Shown here: positions 47,338 through 55,031 of the stretch, one piece after another
Layout: every line of letters begins with the position of its first letter
How positions within the stretch are numbered: position 1 is the stretch's first letter
NCBI RefSeq assembly: GCF_030036535.1
Contig: NZ_CP080387.1
Span: forward strand, 62,001-126,000
Reading direction: 5' to 3'
Origin: Agrobacterium cucumeris
GTDB lineage: Bacteria; Pseudomonadota; Alphaproteobacteria; Rhizobiales; Rhizobiaceae
Length of the DNA stretch: 64,000 nucleotides
Translations under genes and position numbers: made by a program
Notes under the pieces: model-generated
Databases searched by the model: none
The model's input: only the letters and a program-made list of their open reading frames with translations
What the model was told of the DNA's origin: nothing

Positions 47338-47730
47338 TCAGTTCAACACCCGTAAAAGCCCGGGTGAATCCAGCGAAAAGGCGGGAATGGTGACATTGAA
47401 CACCTCGCCGCTTTCGGTTTCCATTTCATAATGGCCGAACATCAGGCCCGAAGGCGTGTCCAGCGGGCAGCCGGAGGAGTACTCATAGCTGTCGCCGGGG
47501 TTCAGGTGCGGTTGCTCACCCACGACGCCCGGCCCATAGACTTCATCCACCTGGCCGTTCTGATCGGTAATATGCCAATAGCGGTTGACGAGTGTCACCG
47601 TCATATCAGAGTTGTTCGAGATCACGACTTTGTAACCCCAGACGTAACGGTCGTCATCCGGGTCGGATTGTTCTTCGAGATAATACGGATCGACCGTCAC
47701 CTCGATATCCCTTGTCAGAGCACGATACAT
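47338..47730 (-). CDS. apaG: ApaG (Co2+/Mg2+ efflux-associated) protein
   Basis: A 130-residue single-domain protein with the ApaG beta-sandwich signature: [36 protein letters not shown] and [20 protein letters not shown]. Its precise role is not settled; links to divalent cation handling and Ap4A metabolism have been reported. The ATG at 47730 has GAGGTG eight bases before it and gives the usual family length; a GTG at 47739 is too close to that site. It lies downstream of metZ on the same strand. Confidence 0.92.
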   Translation of the reverse strand: MYRALTRDIEVTVDPYYLEEQSDPDDDRYVWGYKVVISNNSDMTVTLVNRYWHITDQNGQVDEVYGPGVVGEQPHLNPGDSYEYSSGCPLDTPSGLMFGHYEMETESGEVFNVTIPAFSLDSPGLLRVLN

Positions 47731-47918
47731 ACGCGCCACACCTCGATATTATGCCTGTTGCCATTATCCTACACTATAGGCTCTGGCTATCGTCAAGAAA
47801 ATGAACGGCTTGACGGGTGGGCGCCACCTGTTGTTGCGCCGTTTTCCACCGTTAGGGATAACGATAAAGGTAAATATTGGTTGCCCGCCACAGGATTTTG
47901 CCCTCTGCGGAGCCGGCT

Positions 47919-47953
47919 GCACCATGGCCCGACGCAGGGTAGGGCCATGGTGC
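47919..47953. repeat. perfect 12-bp inverted repeat after metZ
   Basis: GCACCATGGCCC, 11 bases, GGGCCATGGTGC. It begins 16 bases past the metZ stop (minus strand) and has no T run, so it may be an mRNA-stabilising hairpin or inefficient terminator before apaG. The rest of 47731-47918 shows no gene. Confidence 0.7.
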
Positions 47954-47968
47954 TTATGGATTGAATTT

Positions 47969-49153
47969 TCAGGCGGAAACGGCTGCAAGCCCCTTCGCCA
48001 GATCTTCCAGCAGGTCGTCCGTATCTTCGATACCGCAGGAAAGACGCAGAGTTCCGCCGGAAATGCCCAGCTCGGCGCGCGCCTCATCGGAAAGGTTCTT
48101 GTGCGTTGTGGTGCCGGGATGGGTGATCAGGCTCTTGGCATCGCCCAGATTGTTGGAAATCTTCACGATCTCCAGCGCGTTCTGCAGCGCGAAAGCCGCA
48201 TCCTTGCCGCCCTTCAGTTCGAAAGCCACCAGCGTCGAGCCGCCCGACATCTGCCGCGCGATAATATCGGCCTGCGGGTGATCGGCGCGGCCGGGATAGA
48301 TGACCTTGGCGACCTTGCCGCTATCGGCGAGGAAATCGGCGATCTTGCCGGCATTTTCCGTCTGCTGCTTGACGCGCAGCGGCAGGGTTTCGATGCCCTT
48401 CAACAGCGTCCACGCGTTAAACGGCGACATGGCCGGACCGGTGTGGCGGAAATAATCCTGTAGCTCTTCCTCGATCCACTTCTTGTCGGAAAGGATTACG
48501 CCGCCGAGGCAACGGCCCTGACCATCAATATGTTTGGTCGCCGAATAAACCACGATATGAGCGCCGAGTTCGAGCGGCTTCTGGAAGAGTGGCGTCGCAA
48601 ATACATTGTCGACCACGACCTTCGCGCCGATCTGGTTGGCAAGCTTTGCCACACCGGCAATATCCACCACTTCAAGTGTCGGATTGGTCGGGCTTTCAAG
48701 GAAGAACAGCTTGGTATTCGGCTGGATCGCCTTTTCCCAATTGCCGAGATCGCGTCCGTCGATCAGCGTGCACTCGATGCCGTATTTCGGAGCAAGCGTC
48801 TCAACCACCCAGCGGCAGGAGCCGAAAAGGGCGCGTGCGGCAACGATATGGTCGCCGGCGCGCAGCTGGCACATGATGGCGGCGGTGACGGCGGCCATGC
48901 CGGAGGCGAGCGCCCGGGCGTCTTCAGCACCTTCCAGCAGGCACATGCGCTTTTCGAACATGTCATTGGTCGGGCTGGCATAACGGGCATAGATGAACCC
49001 GTCCGTTTCGCCCTTGAAGCGCGCTTCGGCGGCTTCGGAGTTTTCGTAGACGAAACCCTGGGTCAGATAGATCGCTTCCGACGTCTCACCATAGGGGGAG
49101 CGTAGCGTACCGCCGTGAACGAGCTGGGTTGCCGGGCGCCATTTATTGCTCAT
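47969..49153 (-). CDS. metZ: O-succinylhomoserine sulfhydrylase
   Basis: A 394-residue PLP enzyme that converts O-succinylhomoserine and sulfide to homocysteine, bypassing cystathionine. Family motifs include RYASPTNDMFEKRMCLLEG near residue 57, FLESPTNPTLEVVDI near 150 and the PLP lysine in YSATKHIDGQGRCLGG near 203. The ATG at 49153 with GAAGGTGAT upstream is chosen; the frame extends to 49225 but would run through the riboswitch terminator. The SAM-II riboswitch in the leader ties its expression to S-adenosylmethionine, supporting the methionine role. Confidence 0.93.
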   Translation of the reverse strand: MSNKWRPATQLVHGGTLRSPYGETSEAIYLTQGFVYENSEAAEARFKGETDGFIYARYASPTNDMFEKRMCLLEGAEDARALASGMAAVTAAIMCQLRAGDHIVAARALFGSCRWVVETLAPKYGIECTLIDGRDLGNWEKAIQPNTKLFFLESPTNPTLEVVDIAGVAKLANQIGAKVVVDNVFATPLFQKPLELGAHIVVYSATKHIDGQGRCLGGVILSDKKWIEEELQDYFRHTGPAMSPFNAWTLLKGIETLPLRVKQQTENAGKIADFLADSGKVAKVIYPGRADHPQADIIARQMSGGSTLVAFELKGGKDAAFALQNALEIVKISNNLGDAKSLITHPGTTTHKNLSDEARAELGISGGTLRLSCGIEDTDDLLEDLAKGLAAVSA

Positions 49154-49170
49154 GTGATCACCTTCAAAAC

Positions 49171-49200
49171 AAAAAAACCGGCCGCAAAAGCAGACCGGTT
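49171..49200 (-). terminator. riboswitch-linked terminator before metZ
   Basis: On the minus strand AACCGG...CCGGTT folds around TCTGCTTTTGCGG and is followed by a run of seven T. It lies 17 bases before the metZ ATG, where ligand-dependent termination would block the gene. Confidence 0.75.
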
Positions 49201-49201
49201 C

Positions 49202-49266
49202 CAAGCACCCGGTCTTTTTAGCCACTTGTTTAACGTGGCTGCAAGCCGACCGGCCAAATCACCACG
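49202..49266 (-). ncRNA. SAM-II riboswitch
   Basis: Read on the minus strand, the leader contains CGTGGTGATTTG, then a CCGG stem, then GCTTGCAGCCACG, TTAAACAAGT and GGCTAAA, the conserved core of the SAM-II (metA-type) aptamer found in Alphaproteobacteria. The GCTTG/CAAGT pairing and the pseudoknot partner are present. It precedes metZ, a normal SAM-II target. Binding of SAM should lower metZ expression. Confidence 0.93.
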
Positions 49267-49276
49267 GGATAAGCTT

Positions 49277-49305
49277 GCCATACTGCCGTTATCGGCTTGC
49301 GTCAA
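49277..49305 (-). promoter_or_regulatory. metZ promoter
   Basis: TTGACG and TATGGC on the minus strand are separated by 17 bases. The start of transcription would fall near 49270, just before the riboswitch. Confidence 0.65.
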
Positions 49306-49348
49306 TGCTTTCCTTTTGGTTTTGTCGCCGTAAAAAGGAATGATGACC

Positions 49349-50446
49349 ATGACGAGAACCACGGGCATTTTGGCGGATGGCGCTATCCGGGCGCTGTTTG
49401 CGGGCGGCAAGCTTAAAAGCGAGGCCGAGCTCGATGTTGACCAGGTGCAGCCCGCCAGCCTCGATTTGCGGCTGGGCTCAAAAGCCTATCGCGTTCGTGC
49501 CAGCTTCATGCCTGGCCCCGGAACCCGCGTCATCGACAAGCTCAACCGCTTCAGCCTGCACGAGGTCGATCTCTCTGAGGGCGCCGTGCTGGAAACCGGT
49601 TGCGTTTATATCGTTCCGCTGATGGAAAGCCTGGAACTGCCGGCGGAGATGTCGGCTTCAGCCAATCCCAAAAGCTCGACCGGTCGTCTTGATATCTTCA
49701 CCCGCGTGATGACCGACAATGCGCAGGAATTCGACAAGATCCCGGCGGGATATACCGGCCCGCTTTATCTGGAAATCAGCCCGCGTACCTTCCCCGTGGT
49801 GGTGCGCCGCGGCTCGCGCTTGTCGCAGATCCGTTTCCGCATCGGCCATTCGCTGCTCAACGAAAGCGAGCTTCTGAAGCTGCACGAAACGGAAACGCTG
49901 GTCGCCAGCGAAACCCCCAACGTGACGGGCGGCGGCATCGCGCTCTCTATCGACCTCAAGGGTTTCGGCGATAACGGGCTGATCGGTTATCGCGGCAAGC
50001 ATCACACGGCAGTGGTGGATGTCGACAAGAAAGCCCAGCACGACGTTCTCGATTTCTGGGAGCCGCTTTTTGCCCGCGGCCGCGCCGAACTGATCCTTGA
50101 TCCCGATGAGTTTTATATTCTCGTTTCACGCGAAGCCGTGCACGTGCCGCCGCTTTACGCCGCCGAAATGACGCCCTTCGACCCGCTGGTCGGCGAATTC
50201 CGTGTGCACTACGCCGGCTTCTTCGACCCCGGCTTCGGCCACGCACAGGCCGGAGGCACCGGCAGCCGCGCCGTGCTGGAAGTGCGCAGCCACGAGGTAC
50301 CCTTCATCCTCGAACACGGCCAGATCGTCGGCCGGCTGGTTTACGAGCACATGCTGCAGAAACCGGAAGGCCTCTACGGCACGGGCCTCGGCTCCAATTA
50401 TCAGGCCCAGGGCCTGAAACTCTCCAAACATTTCCGGGCGGGATAA
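49349..50446 (+). CDS. dcd: 2'-deoxycytidine triphosphate deaminase, two-domain form
   Basis: A roughly 365-residue protein, twice the size of E. coli Dcd (193). Both halves show the dUTPase/Dcd fold: VQPASLDLRLGSKAYRVRA near residue 30, SSTGRLDIFTRVMTDN near 108 in the first half, and DPLVGEFRVHYAGFFDPGFG near 285 in the second. The long form occurs in many Alphaproteobacteria. The enzyme deaminates dCTP to dUTP for thymidylate synthesis. AAAAGGA lies nine bases before ATG 49349; ATGs at 49340 and 49343 are too close to it. Confidence 0.9.
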   Translation: MTRTTGILADGAIRALFAGGKLKSEAELDVDQVQPASLDLRLGSKAYRVRASFMPGPGTRVIDKLNRFSLHEVDLSEGAVLETGCVYIVPLMESLELPAEMSASANPKSSTGRLDIFTRVMTDNAQEFDKIPAGYTGPLYLEISPRTFPVVVRRGSRLSQIRFRIGHSLLNESELLKLHETETLVASETPNVTGGGIALSIDLKGFGDNGLIGYRGKHHTAVVDVDKKAQHDVLDFWEPLFARGRAELILDPDEFYILVSREAVHVPPLYAAEMTPFDPLVGEFRVHYAGFFDPGFGHAQAGGTGSRAVLEVRSHEVPFILEHGQIVGRLVYEHMLQKPEGLYGTGLGSNYQAQGLKLSKHFRAG

Positions 50447-50503
50447 TGAGCGTACCGGGTGCTTGACACCCGTTGCGAACTGTCCGATGTCTTGTCTTAC
50501 GGT

Positions 50504-50577
50504 GCGGGTGTAGCTCAATGGTAGAGCAGCAGCTTCCCAAGCTGAATACGAGGGTTCGATTCCCTTCACCCGCTCCA
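50504..50577 (+). tRNA. tRNA-Gly(CCC), probable prophage integration site
   Basis: A 74-base cloverleaf: acceptor GCGGGTG/CACCCGC, D arm GCTC...GAGC, anticodon loop TTCCCAA with CCC, T arm GAGGG/CCCTT with loop TTCGATT, and encoded CCA. The first pair of the anticodon stem is G-A. A tyrosine integrase gene lies 73 bases past the 3' end and faces it, the usual layout when a phage uses a tRNA 3' end as attachment site. Confidence 0.95.
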
Positions 50578-50623
50578 CCTTATTTCTCAGGGCTTTCCGC
50601 CGTTTTTTGCCCTCGGAAAACAG

Positions 50624-50647
50624 GCCAGTTTTACAGCCAGTTTTACA
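50624..50647. repeat. 12-bp perfect tandem repeat between attachment site and integrase gene
   Basis: GCCAGTTTTACA is repeated head to tail at 50624-50635 and 50636-50647, directly after the integrase stop codon. Short direct repeats beside an attachment site are typical of integrase arm-binding sites. Confidence 0.75.
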
Positions 50648-50649
50648 AG

Positions 50650-51672
50650 TTATGTTCGCGTTCTGGCCTCGTTTAACTGCCGGATCATTTCTTTCGTGGC
50701 GGAATTTCGGCCCACGTAACGGCGAATAATTTTCTCAACCGTCTCTTCCTCCCAAGCCATAATCTCAGCGATCACGCGAACCGATAGCCCTGCGATGTAG
50801 AACTTTGTCGCGGCGGTGCCTCGCAGATCGTGGAAATGCAGATCGCGTTCCAGCATGTTCGTCTTTTCTTTCGCCCGCCAAAACATCGTATTCAATCCGC
50901 TCGGCTTCCAAGGCTTCTTTTTGGAGCTGGTCAGGATGACCGGCGAGCGCTTGGGGATGCGCTCTAGAATTTCATTCAATGCGTCGTAGCGCGGTATGAT
51001 CGCCTCGCGCTTGTGCTTGCTCTTGCCGGTCGAAATGATGATGGCATCGGGGCCGACATGCGACCATGACAGTTTCAGCAGATCGCTGACGCGCAGGCCC
51101 GTATGCGCGGCAAGGTCAATAACCCATTTCACCTCGTCAGAGCATCCAGCTTTCACCTGCGCAATGTCGGCGTCCGTCCATATGATCTCGGATCGGTCGG
51201 AAGTGTAAAGGTGCTTGATGCCTTCGGCGGGATTGGCGCTAAGCTTGCCCATCGGGTCTACGCCATGGGACAGGATGCGGGAAAGAACCTGCATGCCAGT
51301 GTCAGCGGCACGCGGCGTCTCGCTATACTGGCCACGCCATTGGCGAATGCGGGGGCGGATTTTGTCCGCGCGATTGAACTGCGCAATGCTCAAATTGCCA
51401 AAATATTCGGAAATGCGATCAATCCACGGCGACCAAACGCGCTTCGTGGAATCGGCGAGCTTCTTGAACTCGGTTGCCTTGTAGTGGGTGATGATTGAGC
51501 GGAAGCGTCCGCTTTCCGGTTCCATACGGCTGGCGATGGCTTCGTTATAGGATGCCATAAAAGCCGCCGTTCCCGGCTGGCCGTCGAGCCTTGGGCCACC
51601 GCGCCAAGCGTAATAGTAGACATTGCCCTTGGCCCTTACGGTGTGGATGCCCTTTAGCTCAACTGTAACCAT
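50650..51672 (-). CDS. int: phage tyrosine integrase
   Basis: A 340-residue site-specific recombinase. The N-terminal half is a core-binding, SAM-like domain. The catalytic half has the first arginine in AAHTGLRVSDLLKLSW near residue 195, a beta-hairpin lysine region STGKSKHKRE, HDLRG near 285, MAW (tryptophan in the place of the second histidine, a known variation) and the nucleophile tyrosine in IIRRYVGR near 315. The start is the ATG overlapping the next gene by 14 bases. It would integrate and excise the prophage at tRNA-Gly. Confidence 0.93.
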   Translation of the reverse strand: MVTVELKGIHTVRAKGNVYYYAWRGGPRLDGQPGTAAFMASYNEAIASRMEPESGRFRSIITHYKATEFKKLADSTKRVWSPWIDRISEYFGNLSIAQFNRADKIRPRIRQWRGQYSETPRAADTGMQVLSRILSHGVDPMGKLSANPAEGIKHLYTSDRSEIIWTDADIAQVKAGCSDEVKWVIDLAAHTGLRVSDLLKLSWSHVGPDAIIISTGKSKHKREAIIPRYDALNEILERIPKRSPVILTSSKKKPWKPSGLNTMFWRAKEKTNMLERDLHFHDLRGTAATKFYIAGLSVRVIAEIMAWEEETVEKIIRRYVGRNSATKEMIRQLNEARTRT

Positions 51673-51889
51673 GCTTTTTGTCAAACTCCGCAAGCTCGCG
51701 GTCCAGATCGTCTTCGTCGTTCTGTGCCGGTGGTGTAAAATGCCATCGAAATGTGCCGTCTGGCAATGTGTCTAGCGCGGTCGGGGTCATGCCGTTCTTT
51801 TTCAGTGCTTCGAGGGTAGCGTTTACGTCGCGAATTCGAAGCGTCGGACGGCGGTTTTTCTTCTTTGGGGTTGGGGCGAGGTCAGCCAT
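51659..51889 (-). CDS. small phage protein, unknown
   Basis: A 76-residue hydrophilic protein. A basic start (PTPKKKNRRP) leads to a helix-strand unit (RDVNATLEALKKNGMTPTAL, then GTFRWHF) and an acidic tail. I do not recognise it; its size and position beside int suggest an excisionase-like or accessory role, which is only a positional guess. It overlaps the integrase by 14 bases and the next upstream gene by 8. Confidence 0.65.
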   Translation of the reverse strand: MADLAPTPKKKNRRPTLRIRDVNATLEALKKNGMTPTALDTLPDGTFRWHFTPPAQNDEDDLDRELAEFDKKHGYS

Positions 51890-52139
51890 TTCCGGCCTCC
51901 GTCAAAGGCGTGGTGGCTTTAAGGTCAATAGTGGGCATGGCTTCTTCAAGCTCGCGAGCCGTGTAAGTCGCCCGGTCCGTTTTGTATTCGGGAATACCAA
52001 GCGCCCACAGGCAATTCTCGGCACGCTCTCGCGCCCATCTTTGTTGTGTCGGTGACAGCGCGTTTTCGCTGAATGCGGTGAGCGCGACGAAACAGAAGGA
52101 AAGGACGTTCGCCTTGTCGGCGGCGGTTGGCTTTTTCAT
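51882..52139 (-). CDS. small phage protein, unknown
   Basis: An 85-residue protein from an ATG that overlaps the previous stop (ATGA). It has two probable helices (NVLSFCFVALTAF and QQRWARERAENCLWALG) and no recognised domain. The coupling with both neighbours supports it as a real member of the operon. Confidence 0.65.
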   Translation of the reverse strand: MKKPTAADKANVLSFCFVALTAFSENALSPTQQRWARERAENCLWALGIPEYKTDRATYTARELEEAMPTIDLKATTPLTEAGNG

Positions 52140-52672
52140 TTGCGGCTCTCCGACCTCGCGCGGTAGCGTGCTTCGGCTTCGCCTTTTAATCGGAGGCCGG
52201 TAGCGCAGCCGCAATACCCCTGCCACGCGCCATCACGACCGTGCATGTCGCCTTCGTCTCCGCAGACCGTGCACCAGTCGTCATCGGGTTCGGTAAAATC
52301 GAGGTCGTCAAGGTAGTCTAGTTCTGCGGCGGCTTCTTCGTTGACGCGATGAATGCAAGCGCCACACACCCTGTAGACCGGGCCGCACATGCCTTCTTCA
52401 TAGTCTCGGGCCTCGCGCAGATCGTCCGCAAAATGCCTGCACCAATCGCAATTTCCTTTGCGGGCCTCTTTTGCTTCGTCGGATTTCATGTATGCCCGGT
52501 AATCGTCAGAACATTCCTGGCACATGTCGATCATTTCGCAGCCGAAGGAATCCGTCTCGCCTTGAATGCGAGCGACGGCGGGGCGGTCCGGGTGTTGATC
52601 GCATGTCATGCCTTCGGGAACTTCGTGCGACCTACCGGGCAAAGTGGAGATGGGTCCGGTAACTTCGGCCAT
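52136..52672 (-). CDS. cysteine-rich, probably zinc-binding phage protein
   Basis: A 178-residue protein with five Cys pairs: TCDQHPD, MCQEC, CDWC, a pair around CGPVYRVCGAC, CTVCGDEG and CGC. These look like zinc knuckles or ribbons. The middle is strongly acidic (EEAAAELDYLDDLDFTEPDDD). No family was recognised. It could bind nucleic acid or a host protein. The ATG overlaps the neighbour's stop by one base; an ATG at residue 22 is an alternative start. Confidence 0.7.
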   Translation of the reverse strand: MAEVTGPISTLPGRSHEVPEGMTCDQHPDRPAVARIQGETDSFGCEMIDMCQECSDDYRAYMKSDEAKEARKGNCDWCRHFADDLREARDYEEGMCGPVYRVCGACIHRVNEEAAAELDYLDDLDFTEPDDDWCTVCGDEGDMHGRDGAWQGYCGCATGLRLKGEAEARYRARSESRK

Positions 52673-53055
52673 TATGCGCCCTCTTGCTTTGCGCGTGTTG
52701 CGGCGGAAAGGGCCTTATCTATGGCCTCATCTAGAGTTTTGCCGAACCCGAGAACGTCACCCGTTTCGTGCTTCACCCTTGGAAGATGATTCCCGTAGGG
52801 CTTGAGATCGATGCGTCCAGATTTTCCGACAAGGCGAACAAGATATTTCGCCGGGCAGTTCGGGTTATGCTGGATGGCATAGGTCACATCGCGCAGCCTT
52901 TCGAAGCCCGCCAGGTCCTCCACCTGTGCGGAGTTGGCTTCCTCGCGCTTGATGACAGCATAGATTTCAGCAATCACGCTGGCATCTTCGATAGCGCCGT
53001 CAAAAACCTCGTCCACGATCTTGCCCAAAAGGGCGCGGCTAATGGCGTTAGTCAT
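52672..53055 (-). CDS. phage protein, unknown
   Basis: A 127-residue protein, mostly helical at first (ALLGKIVDEVFDGAIEDASVIAEIYAVI-like stretch), followed by a beta segment (KYLVRLVGKSGRIDLKPY) and a helical end. No domain recognised. It is linked by overlapping start and stop codons to the genes on both sides, so its reading frame is well supported. Confidence 0.7.
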   Translation of the reverse strand: MTNAISRALLGKIVDEVFDGAIEDASVIAEIYAVIKREEANSAQVEDLAGFERLRDVTYAIQHNPNCPAKYLVRLVGKSGRIDLKPYGNHLPRVKHETGDVLGFGKTLDEAIDKALSAATRAKQEGA

Positions 53056-53537
53056 GCTGCACCGCCTTTCCGTGGAGTGGGCAATGCTGCGCGGTACAGC
53101 CGTTCAAGTTCGGCGACGATAAGCGCGCCAGCCTTTACCAGATCGTGTTCCCGGTCTTTCGGCTTCCACCACTTCAAATCCCATGGCCAAAGTGTTTTCG
53201 CCCACGGCAGAAATTTTTTGCCAGACTGAACAGCGCCGGTCACCGCGTAAAGTCCAAGGGTGTAAGCGGCTGCTGCCCGCGCCAGTTCTCCATTTACGTG
53301 GGTGTCGTCGTGTTCTGGAAGCCATCCTTCCTTTTCGATCTGGCGGCGACGTTCGGCGGCAATGGCCTGCACGGCGGGACTGTACGCCTCGCGGCTGATG
53401 ATAACGCGCAAATCGTGGGCGGCGCGCAATGTCGTGTCGGACAGCAAGCCGCCGTTGCCACCCTTGCCGCCTGCACCGTTCATGTCGAATTCAACGCAAT
53501 CAATAAGCTTCTTCGCTGCTTTGATGATGTCTGTCAT
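53052..53537 (-). CDS. conserved phage protein (ERRRQI...EHDD...GELA family)
   Basis: A 161-residue protein containing AERRRQIEKEGWLPEHDDTH followed by NGELARAAAAYTLG near residues 60-95. This segment recurs in many tailed phages of different hosts. The acidic/histidine motif resembles all-alpha nucleotide pyrophosphohydrolases (MazG-like), but no function has been assigned with confidence. A Gly-rich loop (GAGGKGGNGG) precedes it. ATGA overlap on both sides. Confidence 0.75.
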   Translation of the reverse strand: MTDIIKAAKKLIDCVEFDMNGAGGKGGNGGLLSDTTLRAAHDLRVIISREAYSPAVQAIAAERRRQIEKEGWLPEHDDTHVNGELARAAAAYTLGLYAVTGAVQSGKKFLPWAKTLWPWDLKWWKPKDREHDLVKAGALIVAELERLYRAALPTPRKGGAA

Positions 53538-53983
53538 GGGGTAACCTCAAGGTTTTTCCGCCAGTCGAAAAAGCCAAGTGCGCCTTTGACCGGGATAAAT
53601 TCGCAGGGTTTGGGGTTTGCAAGCACGAACCCGTAAGGGCCGAAGAACCACGGGCTTTCGTGGCGCGTGACGCAATCCACGATCTCGACGGTTCCGACGA
53701 TGCCGCCACGCGGCAGGCGGCGTTCGTCTTTTCGGCCCGGAAAGATAAGTCCGGTCTGGCCTTCGGGATGTAGGGCGGCGCGGGCGACATATAGACCGTC
53801 AAGCCACTCTTCTGCCGTCATGCCCTTGGCGGCATGGATGCAGACCGGCCCGCGATACTTCGTTGCCCACGTCCGATTTTCGACCGGCTTGCCCAGTTCG
53901 AAAATGCAGTGGACCCACGGCTGTCGGATCGACAGCGCCAGTTGCGGCAGGGCGGCGAGAACGGAAAGCTGTTCGCGCGTCAT
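53534..53983 (-). CDS. ASCH-domain phage protein
   Basis: A 149-residue protein with an ASCH fold: LSIRQPWVHCIFELGKPVENRTW near residues 17-40, VCIHAAKG, GGIVGTVEIVDCV and WFFGPYGFVLANP. ASCH domains (related to PUA) bind RNA or modified nucleosides; in phages they are often found next to nucleotide-modifying enzymes. Here the partner would be the Gp37-like protein encoded upstream, with which it shares an ATGA overlap. Confidence 0.8.
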   Translation of the reverse strand: MTREQLSVLAALPQLALSIRQPWVHCIFELGKPVENRTWATKYRGPVCIHAAKGMTAEEWLDGLYVARAALHPEGQTGLIFPGRKDERRLPRGGIVGTVEIVDCVTRHESPWFFGPYGFVLANPKPCEFIPVKGALGFFDWRKNLEVTP

Positions 53984-54972
53984 ACTCGGCCCCCCGGGAA
54001 CGCGTTGTGTTCAACGCCGTCCAGCAAGCGGCCTGCCGCCGTCTTGCCTACGAGTTTAACGGCGTGGTGGGTGTCCGGCTGCGGTAGCACGCGCGCCCAA
54101 CTCCATGGCTTGTGATCAAGCTCGATCAAATATCCCGTGCGGGAAAGTGCGTGCGTGGAGCATTCTTTTTCGGACCGCTCGATATATTCCGCATCAGTTT
54201 CGGTTTCGATCCGCTCAAGCTTCCAAGGCACGGGCTTCCATGCGCCCCACTGTTTGAACAGGAACGGAATGCGATGGATTTGGCACTGGTCGCGCAAGGC
54301 GCGTATCCATTCGGGATGCATCGGACGTGCGCCCGGTCCGCTTTCTCCGCCTGCCACGACCCACATAGGAGGGCGTGCAAGGTGTACTTTGCCATCGGGG
54401 CCGACTTTCCGAAGCGGCGTAGCGAGCAGGTGAAGCGGGCCTAACAGCGGTTCGGCAGAAACCCAAACCATCCAGCCACGTTCGGCAATATCTTCCATGA
54501 ACGGCCAGCGTGCAGAATAACGGGTCTGGTCCTCGGCAGATGTGCCAAGCCAGATATTGGGAAACGGCAGGTGTCGGCGTGCGAACAAGTAATCGCGCAT
54601 CCGTTCCGGCCTCTTGGTCAAGACCTGAAACGTGTGCTGCGGGGCGCTCGCCATCACGGCGAAAACCATGTCAATCCACTCGTCCGGCACACCTTCGGCA
54701 AAAAGGTCTCCGTGGGCGCAAACGAAGATCATTCGCGGACGGCTCCAGCGCAACGGCTGTTCCATCCACTCCGCATTAAGACGCACCTTGCCGTTCCACA
54801 CGGGGCCGGATTTCGTATCGACCGTAAGTCCTTCTCGGCTTTTGTGGTTTTTCAGCCGGGTTCCTGCGAGTTTCATCGCGTAACAGTTGGTGCAGCCCGG
54901 AGAGACTACAGCGCAACCCGTGATCGGGTTCCAAGTGGCGTCGGTCCACTCGATTTTTGTATTGTCGGACAT
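53980..54972 (-). CDS. phage Gp37/Gp68 family protein (DUF5131)
   Basis: A 330-residue protein. KIEWTDATWNPITGC begins it, followed by the cysteine cluster GCAVVSPGCTNCYA near residues 18-31, the family signature. The spacing C-x6-C-x2-C suggests an iron-sulfur or metal site reminiscent of radical-SAM proteins. Further family motifs are FQVLTKRPERM, NIWLGTSAED, WVSAEPLLGPL and VVAGGESGPGARP. The enzyme activity is not known. GAGAGAAC precedes the ATG at 54972. Being widespread in phages, it may modify nucleic acid or a nucleotide. Confidence 0.85.
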   Translation of the reverse strand: MSDNTKIEWTDATWNPITGCAVVSPGCTNCYAMKLAGTRLKNHKSREGLTVDTKSGPVWNGKVRLNAEWMEQPLRWSRPRMIFVCAHGDLFAEGVPDEWIDMVFAVMASAPQHTFQVLTKRPERMRDYLFARRHLPFPNIWLGTSAEDQTRYSARWPFMEDIAERGWMVWVSAEPLLGPLHLLATPLRKVGPDGKVHLARPPMWVVAGGESGPGARPMHPEWIRALRDQCQIHRIPFLFKQWGAWKPVPWKLERIETETDAEYIERSEKECSTHALSRTGYLIELDHKPWSWARVLPQPDTHHAVKLVGKTAAGRLLDGVEHNAFPGGRV

Positions 54973-55031
54973 GGTTGGGTTCTCTCTGGCTGGATAGAGG
55001 CGGGCGGCGACCGCCCGCGCTCCGGGTGAAA

